From Limanda limanda (Eukaryota; Chordata; Actinopteri; Pleuronectiformes; Pleuronectidae), in assembly GCF_963576545.1 (NCBI RefSeq), contig NC_083646.1, forward strand, positions 15,293,238 to 15,357,237: a DNA stretch of 64,000 nt. Reading direction: 5' to 3'. The position numbers were made by a program, and so were the translations under genes. A model generated the notes under the pieces. That model did not search any database. It had not been told where the DNA came from and worked only from the letters and a program-made list of their open reading frames with translations. This document shows, one piece after another, positions 32,012-44,986 of this stretch; the first letter of the stretch is position 1; each line of letters opens with the position of its first letter.

Positions 32012-32250
32012 CCAATAAAAACAGAATCTTTCTAAGTTTTAAGTCTTGAATTAATCCTGATCACTAACTAGAGACTTCATATAATAATGAGAAACTCTCT
32101 AATGGCTAAATACATTTTAAAAATCCCCTCTAGAATATATACATGTCTGTCCAATGGACCTGACTCCACTGATGTCCAGCACACTCATGTGTTACACAAC
32201 CAGTGGCAGCCTCGTGTCTGGATGTGGATGGACATTATGTAATCCCATCT
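31610..32250 (+). repeat. Degenerate tandem duplication, units of about 255 bp
   Basis: Copy A (about 31618-31731) and copy B (about 31871-32030) share tgtgcacggatcat, cattaataaacaaccagtg, and accaataaaaacagaat in the same order. Upstream of copy B, gactttatattattatgaca corresponds to gacttcatataataatgaga at about 32071. Likewise gtctgccctatggac corresponds to gtctgtccaatggac at about 32145. This implies a third, more decayed unit. Confidence 0.7.
31942..32008. repeat. (CA)n/(CACG)n microsatellite
   Basis: Interrupted CA tract with regular CG variants, expanded within copy B of the tandem duplication. Copy A has only about five CA units at the matching place. Confidence 0.93.
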
Positions 32251-32892
32251 CCACCCTCAGGGTTCAAATAAAAAAGGTGTAGCAGACTCTCACAGGTGCA
32301 ACTCAAAGACAGAGGGACAGTGGTAAATACATGATGTAAATACGTGAGCGAAGAGAAAAAGGCTCAGATCTGCGACAGAACTCATCGTGATGAGAGCAGG
32401 CATGGTGTAAACACTCGATGACATAATATTCTTGAGCAAGAATTCAATTGCGCCACACTGTGGTGAGAAGTAGGTTTAAAAAAGTCACTTTACTATCACA
32501 GTCAACAGTTGAACAGTCTCGGTGCCACATTTGTGAAATCAGCTTTTACAATAAAACCTGTACAGGAAAAAATAAACAGTTCTTCTATGGATAACAAACG
32601 TTTAAAACACATCCCATGTAGGTGTAAGGTCATGAGGCTAACCTTTTCTCTGGTCCTTGTCCTTCCTCCTGTTTAGACAGAAAATAAATAGATAGGGGAA
32701 ATACTTACTATTTAAAAACCTCTTTGAGTTGTGTGATTGCAACATGGATTAATAGTCTTATTTTTTTATTTCATACTGATAAAGTCCTATGTTTGTTTCT
32801 GATGTTACACTCACAAAATTTGCCTCTGAGACAAATAATTAATAAGGAGTCAGATTATATCTTACAAATGGATAGACCATGACTTGTGACAA

Positions 32893-32925
32893 AACAATAC
32901 AATGCAATACAATACAATACAATAC
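32893..32925. repeat. (ATACA)n microsatellite
   Basis: Six to seven imperfect pentanucleotide units (aatac, with one aatgc). Confidence 0.85.
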
Positions 32926-34751
32926 AGTGGTTATAGCAGGTACAGCGCCGATGTAAATAACACAATCAGAGATGGTGTTTTATTTGCTGATTTGGTTTCA
33001 GTGCATGAGCCATGCAATCACAACATGGAACAGAACTGAGTCATTGTCAATGTGATATAGGAGCAGCTTTCTGATGTGCTATGAAATAAAGGCCCATCAG
33101 GCCCCTGTCAAGTAATTCAAGCCATGATAAGAGATGACTGAACAATATATTTTTGCCCTATAACATCTATGAAGGAGGAAGAGACTGGCCCCATTAGATA
33201 AGCACATGACAGGTACTTCTCTCTGAAACAAACCGATGAAACCTAAACCACCCAGGTAGACCCTTGTTTAAAAATCAACTTAAAAACACAAGTCCTAATT
33301 ATAATGTATAATTCATGTACTTTTTGATTCAAATATGACTGTTCCTTTTAGGAAACAAACAGCGATGCTAGGATCACTCACTGTGTAGGTTTCTTTACAC
33401 TGGCTCCAATCACATTAAGGCCACAGATGAGAGCAAACATTTTAAAAGTAGCTGTGAGCACAAAAGCCACCAGGTGCTGTGGAGCTACAGAGCTGCAGAG
33501 CTTAAGGCTGATTCTCTTGAGAACAGAGCAGTTGTTCTTACGGACACAATACGTATAAATATACTTTGACAGTCTCCTGGATACCTGATATCTGGTGTTA
33601 AACAGATTTAGGTTATGCCAAACACAGTGGACATGTCGTTCAAGATAAGTCATTCTTGTTTATTCACTTTTGGTAATTATTGTTAGTCCTGTTTGTGTAT
33701 TCACCAAATCCTTATCTTTTAGACAAATCCTGCTGCCGGGTAACACTTAACTACTTAACTACCCTACTAAAATAACAGTGAGTCACTCTGCTCTCAAACT
33801 GTTTTAGTTAGTGTGTTATCTAAAAACAAATGGTTAAGATTTTTTGCCAGAATAGCATTTTACTTTAAAGTGCATTAGGAAATATTTCAGTTAAAAGTAG
33901 ATTAGCAACACACAGAGGCTTTTTCTTTTAGCTGAGCATGCTCAGCAGCTACGGGCAAACACATGTTTTGAGGTAAATTCAACCAGTAAATACCTGTTTA
34001 TCTCAGAATATATAGACAGAAACCAGGAATACCCACAATCTGGATATGATTGGTTGTCTATGTGTGGTAAAGAAGCTCAAGAAGAAAAATAGTGTAGAGA
34101 ATATGGTCTGTTTATATAGTTTACTACCAAATTCAGCTATTAAAAAAAAGACACAAAGCACCAATGGGTTTGTGATATCAACAGTTAACCGAAAGCTGAA
34201 CGACTGCCTCATTTTCAAACTTCTATCTTATCCACTACATGAGTTAGAGGGAGTGTTTTGTCATTTCAGGTTCTCTCTTTGGTCTCCAGATAAAATGACA
34301 GGGGGGAAATGCCTAGATGAAACCCATCTGGCTCAGAATATGAACAGTAAACTCAAATATTATGTTTCAGCTTTTCAGGAAGATAAATAGTTCCTACGCA
34401 TTGTTGTATCTATGTGACCCAGGTTGAATATAAGTGTATGTGCGCTGGACTTTCTGACTTTCTGTGCAAGTCGGTGACATAAAAACAGGCTTTAAATAAT
34501 TCATCTGACATTAAAACACAGTGTAGATTACAAAAACAAGAACAGGTCCACAATTGTCCTTCATAAAAAATGTCCACTAGATGAAAATTTAAAAAAACAG
34601 TAACAAACTGTGCGGCGACGTCCATGATGTCCTCTGTCCATGTCAACAATGTGTCCATGCCGCTCAGTTTCGTGATGCAAAGATCCATAATACATGGTCC
34701 CTGAAAGCAGCATATCATCGGCCCCTGCTGTTCATCACACGTCAGTTCCTA

Positions 34752-37684
34752 TCACGTATCGTCTGGAGTCATAACTGAGCTGCCCAGAGGGTCCTGCACC
34801 ACAGGAACACTGTCCACAGACTGCACACTGGGGCTCTGAGGCTCTTCATCAGCACTAGGCCTCCAGCAATTTATGTCATTTATTTCCCCTTTTTAGAACA
34901 GGAAACAAGACAGGAACAAGGATTATTTACAAGCTGCGTGAGCTAATGTTCTTTATAAATGTATAAGCTTCAATGAAATTCATACCGTAAAACATGTTTG
35001 TTAAACTCACTGATTTCCTGTGCTGTAGGACATTTTTTTTGTCTTTTAAGACATTTATATTTCTTTTCCTCTATTTTTGTTACTAAGATTGACACAAGAC
35101 ATAATTAAGATGGGGATGAGTGTACTCCAGTACCTACTTTCTGTCTTCTCTGTGGGGTTTTCTGTTCCATAATGAAAACGATTCTCCTTCTCCGTTGATT
35201 TCTTGAGGTTTTCCAGCTGTTTCAAAGACATGTTTAAATGCTATATCACCCATTTAGTGCATGAAAAACCATTTGAAAGGTCATACGTCCTTACCTCTGT
35301 ACATATGGACCCGGGAATTCTGCTGCTAAGGGGGACTCCATCATCAAATTTGCAGGTACTACAGAAAAGAAGAAAAAAGTCTGCATTTCTCTTCACAGAT
35401 TACATTTTTCAAAACGTTTTGTTCCCAAAGAAGGGATGTGTCAAATGCATTGACATGAAAGGGATCTACTAAATGTAGTTATGTTTAATGTGTGAAACAA
35501 CAACTGTAAGGAATCAGTTTTACCTTGAACTCTGTGATAATGCAGGCTCACAGTCAATTGAGTGATCTTGGTTCTGTAAAAGATGAAAAAAAACATGATT
35601 CTACAGACATTAAGAAATAAACAAGTGATCAACAGTGAGAAGCAAAGAGCAGGCCTCACCTCTGGGTCCTTGTTATGAGTTTTGGCATCATTGGATTGTC
35701 CTGCTTCATTGTCTATGATTCTAGCTTCTTTCTGGCGCTGCATCTTTACATAATCATAGGTGCTTATTCCTTTAGAAACTGTACAGAGAAACAGAGGGAT
35801 ACTATGAGCTCTAATGAATGGGTAGAACGAGATTTATCTGATGTACATTTGAATGATTGTGACTCACAGAGATAAAAGTGAAAACCAAGCAGATGACAGA
35901 GCAGCAGCAGGCAGACGATGCACAGCATCACTGTTATAAAGGCCAATATGAGGAGACCAGCTGAACTAGTCTTTATGGGTGCTAATGGTATAAACGCCAG
36001 CCAGGTCCCATTCCCGAGCATACCTGTGGAAACACACACACGATGCTTTTAATGATGCAAATTACAGAGAGACAATATTCAAATATGTTCCTCTGCCTTG
36101 GATTTAGTCAGATAAAGAGAGTCCAAAGGTCGGGGTGACTCACTACCAAACTGTGGAGCAGTTCTTAGAGTGTTTGGGTCCAGGTAATGCTGAATAAAGA
36201 TGAAGAAGATGACAACAACGAGCAGGAACGAACCCATCGTAGCAGAGCACAGTGCCACAAAGAAGCACCTGAAAGCAGTAAACAAAACCTGGTGTTATGT
36301 GTATATACAGGAACACGCCACATTTCATAGGGGATGTCAAAATAGTCTTACCAGTAGTTTCTCCTGCCCACGCAGTTGTTCAGCCATTTGCAATGGTGAT
36401 CAAAGTCTTCCACACATTTGTTGCAAACACCACAGTGTTTCACTTTGGGGCCACTACATGAAGACAGATGAAGATTTACACCCTTAAAACACTTTTCTGT
36501 AAATTTCATATCCTTACTGACTTGAAAAGTTGTATTTCATTAAAGTGTGCATTTTTCAGTGAATACATACACCTTGACATCACATAGATAGCAGTGCAGG
36601 TCCTGGATGACATGCAGCTGGTTTTTCCGATCAAAAAGTGGCTTTGGGCTGGAGTAGCTCTGCTTGGCCCTGACGCTGGCGTCCGCTGGGTCTATAGTGA
36701 CGGCAGCAATGTGCGCCAAAAGGTGCACGATAAATGCTATGCCCGTCAGCTATACAAAACTTGAGTCAAGAAAAATAATACTAATAATAGAACAGCAGTA
36801 GAATGGCAATCAGTGGAACTCATAACTCTGCCAATGCCCAACAGTCCCCTTATAAAATAATTTTTTAATTCCTGGATCTGGACCTTGATCTGGATCCATG
36901 CTAGAATTTAGTGGGTTCTTCCCTGACTGATAGTTCATACTTCCACCAAGGCTCATGGTCATAAAGTAGTTTGTGTAATCCTGCTTACTGACAAACAAAT
37001 GCAGATTAAAACACCACTCCATTGGCGAAGATTTAAAAAATACATATATAAATGTGAAATTAAGTCAAAGTCAAATTGAACCAGAAACTGCAAACTATTG
37101 CCCACAAGTGGATCTTTTGTGACAGAAATAAAGTCAGATCTGGAGAAGTCAACTGTTTTTATGGCTGAGTAAAGCTTGGGTTAAATAAACTAGTGTTTTT
37201 ACATCACGCAGCATTCAACATGTGACAAAAGCACCAGTGAGTATGTCTACTGGGCATAATGAAGACCACAGAAACAGAGACAGAGTCATGTCTGATGTGA
37301 CTGAAGCCCATACACTGAGCCCACACAACAGCATCCTTGTCATATGATGTAAGCGGCACAAAGAAAACCACAGCAGGGGATAATGTCTGCTCCATATTCA
37401 GCTCTAAATGAGCCTCTGCTACACCCACAGCTACAGTAACAGCCAGGTCTCATGTTAAAGGATACAGAGTAGAGCACTTGGTTCCACGGCAGAGGAAGAA
37501 GAGGGATGTAGATGCCGAATCCGACTATGGCGAAGAAGCTGTACACCAACCAGCCGACCACTTGGAAGGCCTGAGGGGGCCACGACCACCCGTTCATCCT
37601 GGGAAGTTTGGAGGGGACCAGCTCGTTTCGGCTGCTGCCCCCCATGGGAGATGTGCGTCTTCGCCTCTCACTGAAGCAGCTCAT
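34752..37684 (-). CDS. zdhhc11: Palmitoyltransferase ZDHHC11
   Basis: DHHC-family S-palmitoyltransferase that attaches palmitate to cysteines of membrane-associated proteins. Coding exons in transcript order: 37684-37466, 36749-36571, 36453-36352, 36268-36144, 36023-35868, 35778-35660, 35573-35524, 35358-35295, 35216-35138, 34888-34752; 409 residues (human 412), all phases consistent. Four hydrophobic segments are visible: [46 protein letters not shown] and [19 protein letters not shown]. Between the second and third is the cysteine-rich domain ([18 protein letters not shown]) with the catalytic DHHC in [21 protein letters not shown] and [13 protein letters not shown] match ZDHHC11 specifically. 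The ATG of [10 protein letters not shown] is chosen because no in-frame ATG lies upstream in that exon. The C-terminal tail is poorly conserved, as is usual. It lies between tppp and brd9 in the human order. Confidence 0.95.
36830..37012. repeat. Interspersed repeat, same family as 2540-2685
   Basis: Within zdhhc11 intron 1. Landmarks are ttccaccaaggctcatggtc, gtagtttgtgtaatcctgct and gacaaacaaatgcag. Confidence 0.5.
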
Positions 37685-38930
37685 CTCTAGACAGGTGCCA
37701 GAAAACAACAAGACATAAGAGAAGAGGCACAGCCTGTAGAGTCTGTCCCTCCAGCCATCGTCCACAGCCCCAGGAACACGAGTCAGTGTCGCTGCAGCAA
37801 AGCGTGTGACCACATTTGCTGGGGAAATTAGTTAGTTAAATGAGCTGAGTGTTAATGATAGTGACTTTGAGCCACACCTACCTTTAACATATAGAGCAGT
37901 TTAAATCTACATTCAAAAATGATTGAATACTGTGACTACAGAGTAAACACCAATCTGTTACAACAGAAGAAGCGATCAAACTACCTTAAAGAGGATAGGA
38001 TGAATGGCTGGCCTTTTGTATTATTATTCTTAGAGGGGTGCATCCTATAACCTGGCAACTGTGTATACAATGATAAAGGAGGAGGGTCTCGTATTAATCA
38101 AGGCACCAGTACACATAAATAAATGAGATGAAAACTGAAAGACAACAGCTGATTCTCAGAACATCCTAGTCACTGTTAAAATGCTTTGTAATCACATGTT
38201 TTGCTTTTGACCTGATGTCTTACACAACCGTTGAGCTGCACTCAAACTCACTTCTTATATGAGCTACAAACCAGTCAAATATATAAATATATGACATATA
38301 TCGATGTTTAAATCAATTAATAGCCTAATGCACTATAGGCCTGAGTGAACTCCAAGTAAAAAGAGGAAATACCCATTTTATTGTTTGGCTTTGAGTTTTT
38401 ACTTTTACAGCTGAAGCTACAAGTTAAATGTGAAATTAAATATGGTCTGTTTGAAAGTGGTTCACACAGAGATCCTGGATTAGAATAAACAATGAAAATC
38501 ACGTCAATAATAAACATATTGTCATAATAAGGGAAACAGGTTCGCATGAAGTTTTTGTTTTGTACGAGGAACACAGAGGATTTACTTACTTTCTCCGGTG
38601 AAAGGACGCGATGATTAGATCAAATAAAAAATGTTCCTCGTCAAATAAAAACGCAGATTTCCACCGCTGGATTCTCCTCGATTAGTTCGTCGCCCGAGCA
38701 GGTGCTTTAAAAAAATAGATTTCCCATGATCGACAAACGCAAACCTTAGGAATAAAGAGAATCGGATAAGAAACGGTCGTAAAAACGGTGGAACTCGCTC
38801 ATCGTCCTGGTTTCTCCTGAGGACGCGAGTCAGAAGTTGAAGAATCAACTCACTCAGCAGGTCTGAGCAGCGCTATGGAAACCGAGCGGCCGCGCAGGCG
38901 CACTGCAGCCCTGCTCGACACTGACTGATC
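37685..38930 (-). promoter_or_regulatory. 5'UTR and promoter region of zdhhc11
   Basis: Sequence upstream of the zdhhc11 start codon. Its right end is CpG-rich, with an NRF-1-like GCGCAGGCGCA at 38892-38902 next to a NotI-type GCGGCCGC. A probable first non-coding exon lies around 38590-38880, and an intron rich in A and T separates it from the coding exon. No separate gene is supported here. Confidence 0.5.
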
Positions 38931-39342
38931 ACCAAGGCTCTTTCTTCACTGACTGGAAACACAGCTCGTCTGTCAAACTCTTACGTGTGTCTCCTTCAGC
39001 CCAGGAGAATAGAAGCTAGGACCCAGGTACCCTGTGCTTTGTTGACACCGGCAACAGGCAGGAGGTGCAAACACAGATAAGCACCTATTGCACTTCTGCT
39101 TTCTAACAGCCCAGATTTTAATGGTTAACTTTTATCTCCAAGTTATTCATGTTACATTATGCAGATTTTAGTTCTTTCACTTCCCTATCCCCCCCGACAT
39201 CCTGCAAATATCTGAAACATCAAGAGTCAGCAGTGCATCTTGAGTCTCGCCGCAAGTGTATTCGGGGTCGTCAGCTTTTGCATTCGATGTTGTCCAAAAA
39301 ACAAACAAGTAAACCACACATTTATAAATACAGGTGCAATCG
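38931..39342. other. Intergenic region between zdhhc11 and brd9
   Basis: About 400 bp upstream of the zdhhc11 promoter and beyond the brd9 polyadenylation signal. I see no gene or repeat in it. Confidence 0.6.
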
Positions 39343-39348
39343 TTTATT
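39343..39348 (-). terminator. Candidate polyadenylation signal for brd9
   Basis: AATAAA on the minus strand about 165 bp after the brd9 stop codon, implying a short 3'UTR. Confidence 0.55.
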
Positions 39349-39510
39349 TTTCAGATGCAAAAGAAACACACAATTACACTACAAACAGTCTGTACAATCA
39401 TATTCAGTCTGTAAAACAGATTAGAGGCGACGCTGTCTCCACGGTGTTTAGACAGTCCAACAGAGCAGAGTGCTGTTAACACCCGGGTAAGAAAACGGCA
39501 GTGTGTGTGG

Positions 39511-42500
39511 TCAGCTGTTGGCAGAGCTCTCTGGCTCCGGAGATTGAAGGAACTCGTACGGATCGTGAACCATGTCTGACTGGTCCCCAACACCCAGGTG
39601 TGATGGGCTCCCTGTGGATAAAAGAAAACATGGTTGTTAGGGGGCTGATGTTACTGTTGTGTGGAAGGCAATAAAAATGTTTCAGCAAAGTGGAGGGAGG
39701 CGTAACATTTATCTGGCATTCACCGAGGAGCTGAGCAGCATATGATCATGGAAGTTTACCTAGGTGGTGCTGGTCTCTCTCAGAGGCATTGGAGAGGGAA
39801 GAGAGGTTGGACGAGGGTCTGGAGCCCACTCTGTCCGCCTGGGCCTCCTGGAACTCCTGCAGGAGTTTATCTGCATCGTTAAAATCCTGCTGGCTTTCCT
39901 CATTTCCAGGCTCCTTTTTCACTGTTTTACCTGATTAAAAAAGATAAAAGGACGATCCCTATAGGAAATTAACTGAATGGAGAACTAAAAAATGTAGGTA
40001 TACAAGTTTTTATATCTATATATTTTGCTTATAAATATGTGTTATTTCAATACAGGTTGTAATGACCTCTAAGGCACTAATAAGCTGAATGAATATTTTC
40101 AAATAGTCAGTAAAGAAAGTAGCAATTCAGTTTCACCATTAACTGTAAATAAAGATGGTCGATGCTTCTTCACTTGCACAAAAATGAATCAAAATATTCC
40201 GGATGAGAGCGTTGCCATCTTGCACTGGTGACGCAATTCACGGTCCGACTTTATTTTTTAGAATCAAATAATATATTAAAAACCAAACTTATCATTTAAA
40301 TGAATACCTGAAAAGTCCCCAGTGATAAAAAAAACAACTTAAATGACAGAAACCCTCTTTGGAAATACTTAAATTGGTATGTATTTTATCTTTTTAGTTT
40401 GGCCCATGTCCCATTTGCTCACATGGAGGGGGGCTGGATTATTATCCTTACTCAATAACTAGCTTAATTGTGTGACTGGATTAATAATGTGTATGTAAAT
40501 GCAGCCTTAATGTTGACAGAAGATAATCACCCAATGCGTTAAGCATGGAAATATCCAGGGACATATCAGGATAGTTCTTCATTGACATGAAGTCCAAGAC
40601 TGAGCCGCTCTCTCCCAAGCCACTGCCATCTGCCATCTGAAGGAAAACGCTCTGAGTTAGTCAGACAGTAAATATTACTTAGTGCAATGTTATGTTTTAC
40701 AAGCTACAGCATACCTGTATATCACAAATGTTAGATTTGGTTTCATCAGGTTTTAGCATCATGTTTCTTTTCTGAAACATAAAGAAGTATAATTTACACA
40801 AACAGAAACAACATGTTTCTATGCAATCTTAGAGAGTGGGTGATGGATGTATTGGATTTTGATAATCTGTGTAAATTGCTTAAATCCAAATATTATATAC
40901 CAGCCGGATCTGATTGACAGCTGGAGTGTGATCATCTGCGGTCATCTTGTCCAAAAGGCCATCAACCCAATGCTTAGTGGCACTTCCACAGCCCTTGACA
41001 AACTCCTGTATACTTCATAGTCATACAAAAACAAAAGAAACAAAATGACAAGCTGAAAGTGAGTATACTTTCGTCTCTACAGAAGTTAAGACAAAAAATA
41101 ATCCCTTACCTCAAAGCACATTGTACCCCTGTGTCATCTCCATAGGCTGAATAGAGCAAGTCCACCTCATCAGGCAGCAGGTCTGGATAGACGGAGTTCT
41201 TCTGAAGGCTCTGGGTGTTGTAGGCACTGCTCAGGAAGGTCACTACACAGAGCAACACCAATTATAAGCCATAGACTTTGTGCCAATATTTATTGTTGTT
41301 ACTTGAGAGTTTAAGTGACACATATGTATTAAATAATAGAGTGCACTTTCACCTTTGTGTCTCCTGTCATCTTTGAAACCTAACGTTGTTAATCCAGGCA
41401 GAAGTTTATTTGACAGAGAACTCAGGTCCACCTTATGAGTCTCCTCCTCTGCTAAAAACAAGACAAAATACTTTTTACTGATTATGTTAATATTGTGAAG
41501 ATCATGGGACAACATTGTGTTTTGAAAGATATTTAAAAGACCAGCAAAATGAGAGCAAACCTTCAGCCTCAGGATCAAGCTGATTTACAACAGTATATAT
41601 TAGAGAACCATCGGATTCTTTGCGCAGGTGCCCCATCTGGAAAAACAGACGAGAGACAATATATTGTCATTCACATAATAATGATAATAAAAACATATAA
41701 AATCACATAAAACATATTCCTCATCTAATAGGAGTGTGAATGTCTTACTACTACTTAGCCATTATCTTATAAAATAACCTCATAACTGGTAGACACATCT
41801 TGTAAGAATTAAAGTGTATACACAATAAGTGAGTTTGAAAACCTTGGAGTTTGGCATGTATCGGTTGATGCGATCCCGGGCTTCATCTGCAGAGTGTTCA
41901 ACCAGAGCCAGGACATGCTCCTCTGCTGTGCTGTCAGTCAAGCTGCAGGCATTTCCCTCTTGTTCATACAGGTAACTATGAAAAACAGGCAATGGTACCA
42001 GATCATTACACTGACAGGATGCTGTATCACAAAGCCTCAGTTGCAGAGTACAGAAAAAAATGCCCACTTATGAGATATTACAAATAAGTTATACCTGACT
42101 TCCTTCATGTCTTTGACTGGTTGCTTCTTGGACTTCTTTGCTGATTCCACTGGGAGGGGGATAATCTCCGGGGGAGTTTCATCAGCGGTTAGGTCTTCAT
42201 CTCCCAAAATGGCTGCCTGCAGGGTGAAATCCATGTCTTGCATAAAAGACATGCTGCGTTTCAGAGCTAACAGACGCTCCTGTACACAGAGCAGAGGAGA
42301 AGAGAAGGAAAGAACTTAACTTGAACTGCCTGATAGGAAATTTAAAGGCAAGAAAGGAAAAGGGATTCGATAGGACAGTAGGAAATTGTATAGGGAAAAT
42401 AAGGTTTCTAATACTACAATCACTATAGTAGGGGAAACGTGTCTTGGCCTTTCGTCCATATAATCTCATTACCTTGCTCATCATCTTGAATCCTGTGTGG

Positions 42501-44986
42501 AGCAGTTTCTTGGCAGCCTTATAGTACACAGTCTCTGGTCGGTTGTACATCATTGCATTGTCACACATCAGTTTAAAGTCCCCCTGAAGGTCAAAAGGTT
42601 TGCAAACAGGTATGAGTGAAAACACTGAGCAAAACACAGCAATCTTAAAGTTGATGATGCTCTCAAAATAAATGAAGAAATAAATATACTTCACCTTGAA
42701 TTCTGTAACTGTGTTGTACTCATTGTTTAAAATCTTGTCTTTAATGGAGCTGAAGTCCATAGGATGTTTGATGATCGTTGAGTAACCAGGAGCAATCGCG
42801 TCTGTTACAGGAAATGAGAAGAATCCATGGGGGTCTTTCCTGGAAAGACAAGTGATGCACCAGTGATATTCAATAGCAGATTCTTGATTTGTTTAGACTT
42901 GTCTTTTAAGCATCGGTTTTCCTTATCTGTCAGGTCACTATGATCAATATGTATAAATTTTGCTCATGCTGTTATTTGGCACACTAGAGGAAATAATGCA
43001 ACCCTATTCACATTTCCCTTTTTGCAATGTAAAGTAAATACATCAGCAAAACTTTCCACAGCAGAACTCAACTCTTAAAAAGAATAGTGTCCAATAAAAG
43101 TTCCTATCATGTCCCGCCTACTCAAACAGACAGACAGAAAGTCTACACACAACAAATGCAAATTTTTCTGTTGAATGATATGAAAATCAATCAGGGTTTT
43201 TTACACAATGGACAAAGTATGTGCTCAAATTCACTCATGTCAAACTAAATGAATCATTGGAGATGTTGCATGTGAAGATGAAATTATGACCTGAACGTGG
43301 TGTAAAAAGAAAGCTCAATGTCCAAAGTGGGAGGGCTTTATGTTCTGGGCAGCATTTGATGGTAATATGAACATTGATTCAAGACATTTGTTATCTTATA
43401 ATTTCCTGATAGTGTTTGATTAACAGGAAAAGACGTATCCCCAAACTACCAGGATTCATTCTCAGTGACTAGTGTAAGCATATCAGCTTTATGGTCGAAC
43501 CTCTTTATGAATTTTAACTCTTAGAAACAATGACACGGGACTGAAATTACACATGTTTGCATAAATTACAGTAAATTTGCAATTCTCACCTCTGCAGCTG
43601 ACGTAAGAAGTGCTCCAGCAGCTGTTGACGCGGTGTGCACTCATTCTCTGTTGTGGAAAAACACAAATATAAAAACGTTTTAGATTTACGACTGGAAAAT
43701 TGCTGAAATGTCAAGTGATGTTTACCTCCCATAGGTATCGGATATTTTGCCAGTGAACATGTTGTCCTACCTTGTTGTGTCCTGCATGCTCTGACCGGTC
43801 TGTCTCCCTGCTGCTCGACGTCCACCTTCACATTGGGGTGAAACTCGTCCACTTCAGACTCTATTTCAAACCTCTCTTTCTTTCTCTTCTTCTCTTCAGG
43901 CTGATGACAAACATATAGGAGGTGAGTGATGAGACAAAGTTGTCATTGAAAATGTAGCGTTCATATTCCCAGGCATAAATAAAGTCTCCTCACCTCTAGA
44001 GAGATATTTATAGCTTTTGACAACGTAAAAGGCTCAACGGCGACACCAGTGTGGACGGAAGCCGCAGCTGCTGCCGCGGATTCATTGTGCTCTCGCTCCC
44101 TCTTCTTCCTTTTTTCATCCTGTGTAACGAAAAGGTCGTTTTAAAATACAGCACCAATCTATTTCTCAGAATCAGAAGGTATTTGTTTACTCAGGTGGAT
44201 GAATGTTCTTCTGTCTACAAACCTTTCGCCGTCGTCTCTCCTCGTCGTTCACATACTTGTCTTTATCCTTCTCAGACTTCTTTTTCTTCTTCTTCTTCTT
44301 CTCTTTGTGGCGCTCTCGCTCATGGTCCGATCTGTCATCGTAGTAGCTGGAGTCGTGGCCCGAACCGGATTGCTCTGTCACCTCGCTCCCTCCGACTTTG
44401 AGCACGAGCTTGAGGGGCTTCTCCAGAGCCTTGTCCTCATAGTCTGCAATCGAAAAACAAACAAGACGGAAGCTGAGACAGGAATCTATGGAAGGAGTTG
44501 TCCAGCTTATGGAGACAACGTAAACATTGTTATGATAGGAGTACTGTTTACTGTCATGGTACTTAAAAAGCTAAATAGATGGCATAATATTGCCAAATCT
44601 TTTAAGTCTGTAATAAACCTTATACTTAATGTTGTGTGACTGGGTTGTGTTCTACTGTGTTGTTTTGTTGAAAAACATCTCGTTGGTGCTTGACTGATTA
44701 TGTGATTAACCACAAGCTAAATAAAATCTAAAATATGATACAAGGTAAACAACTAGTTGTCTTACCCCCATCTCAACATCGCACCCAGAAAACAAATGGA
44801 AACATACGTTATAAGCGGAATTTTTACTGCTGCAGAACATTGTATCGACAGGCTAGCCTGAGAAAGCTAACACAAAGCTAGCTCGAACAAAAGCGTTGTG
44901 GTAAAAGCAGCATATGGTAAAAGGTGCGTTCAGGTACCGTCTACTGTCCTCCACTCGGGCTTGTGTTTCTTGTGTTTTTTCCCCAT
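39511..44986 (-). CDS. brd9: Bromodomain-containing protein 9
   Basis: Acetyl-lysine reader and defining subunit of the non-canonical BAF (SWI/SNF) remodelling complex in the nucleus. Seventeen coding exons in transcript order: 44986-44938, 44443-44223, 44119-43994, 43900-43771, 43647-43590, 42839-42695, 42583-42473, 42279-42095, 41975-41843, 41636-41561, 41451-41353, 41242-41110, 41012-40901, 40771-40715, 40636-40531, 39930-39760, 39611-39511. The sum is 2013 nt, 670 residues, in frame throughout. Order of features: basic MGKKHKKHK start; LKLVLKVGGSEVTE; a Lys-rich tract; RPVRACRTQ; bromodomain with HPMDFSSIKDKI, CDNAMMYNRPETVYY (conserved Asn and Tyr), GFKMMSK; then DUF3512 with GNACSLTDSTAEEHVLALVE; C-terminal DPYEFLQSPEPE. 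It is about 70 residues longer than human, partly from an Ala-rich insert encoded at 43994-44119. It shares a divergent promoter with trip13. Confidence 0.97.
40135..40250. repeat. Teleost interspersed repeat in a brd9 intron
   Basis: Contains ttaactgtaaataaagatgg, cttcttcacttgca, and gatgagagcgttgccatctt in the order of a dispersed repeat common in teleost introns. Class unknown. Confidence 0.5.

Larger units (their letters stand above)
24730..34751. other. tppp upstream intron and intergenic space before zdhhc11
   Basis: About 10 kb without a recognised coding exon. It holds a truncated L2-type LINE (26.35-27.16 kb), a (TA)n tract (27629-27649), an interspersed repeat (28.73-28.93 kb), a GC-richer patch that may be a tppp promoter and first exon (31.3-31.6 kb), a degenerate tandem duplication (31.6-32.25 kb) and an (ATACA)n tract (32893-32925). 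A 157-codon open frame at 25170-25643 shows no domain or homology and I do not call it a gene. Confidence 0.6.

Noticed and set aside
32643..32680. Exon-like patch on the minus strand between a plausible acceptor and a gttagc donor
   Set aside because: It is too short and isolated, with no neighbouring exons. It might be an alternative tppp 5' exon but cannot be supported.
33378..33653. Minus-strand frame ending in FALICGLNVIGASVKKP
   Set aside because: The hydrophobic end looked like a membrane segment, but there are no matching exons around it and no family I recognise.
38615..38848. 78-codon frame at the right end of zdhhc11
   Set aside because: It overlaps the likely non-coding first exon. 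The sequence has no ZDHHC similarity and cannot splice in frame to the true start.
42037..42760. Long minus-strand frames reading through brd9 introns
   Set aside because: Conserved BRD9 sequence stops at GT-AG boundaries within them. The intronic extensions (for example KYIYFFIYFE) have no counterpart in other BRD9 proteins.
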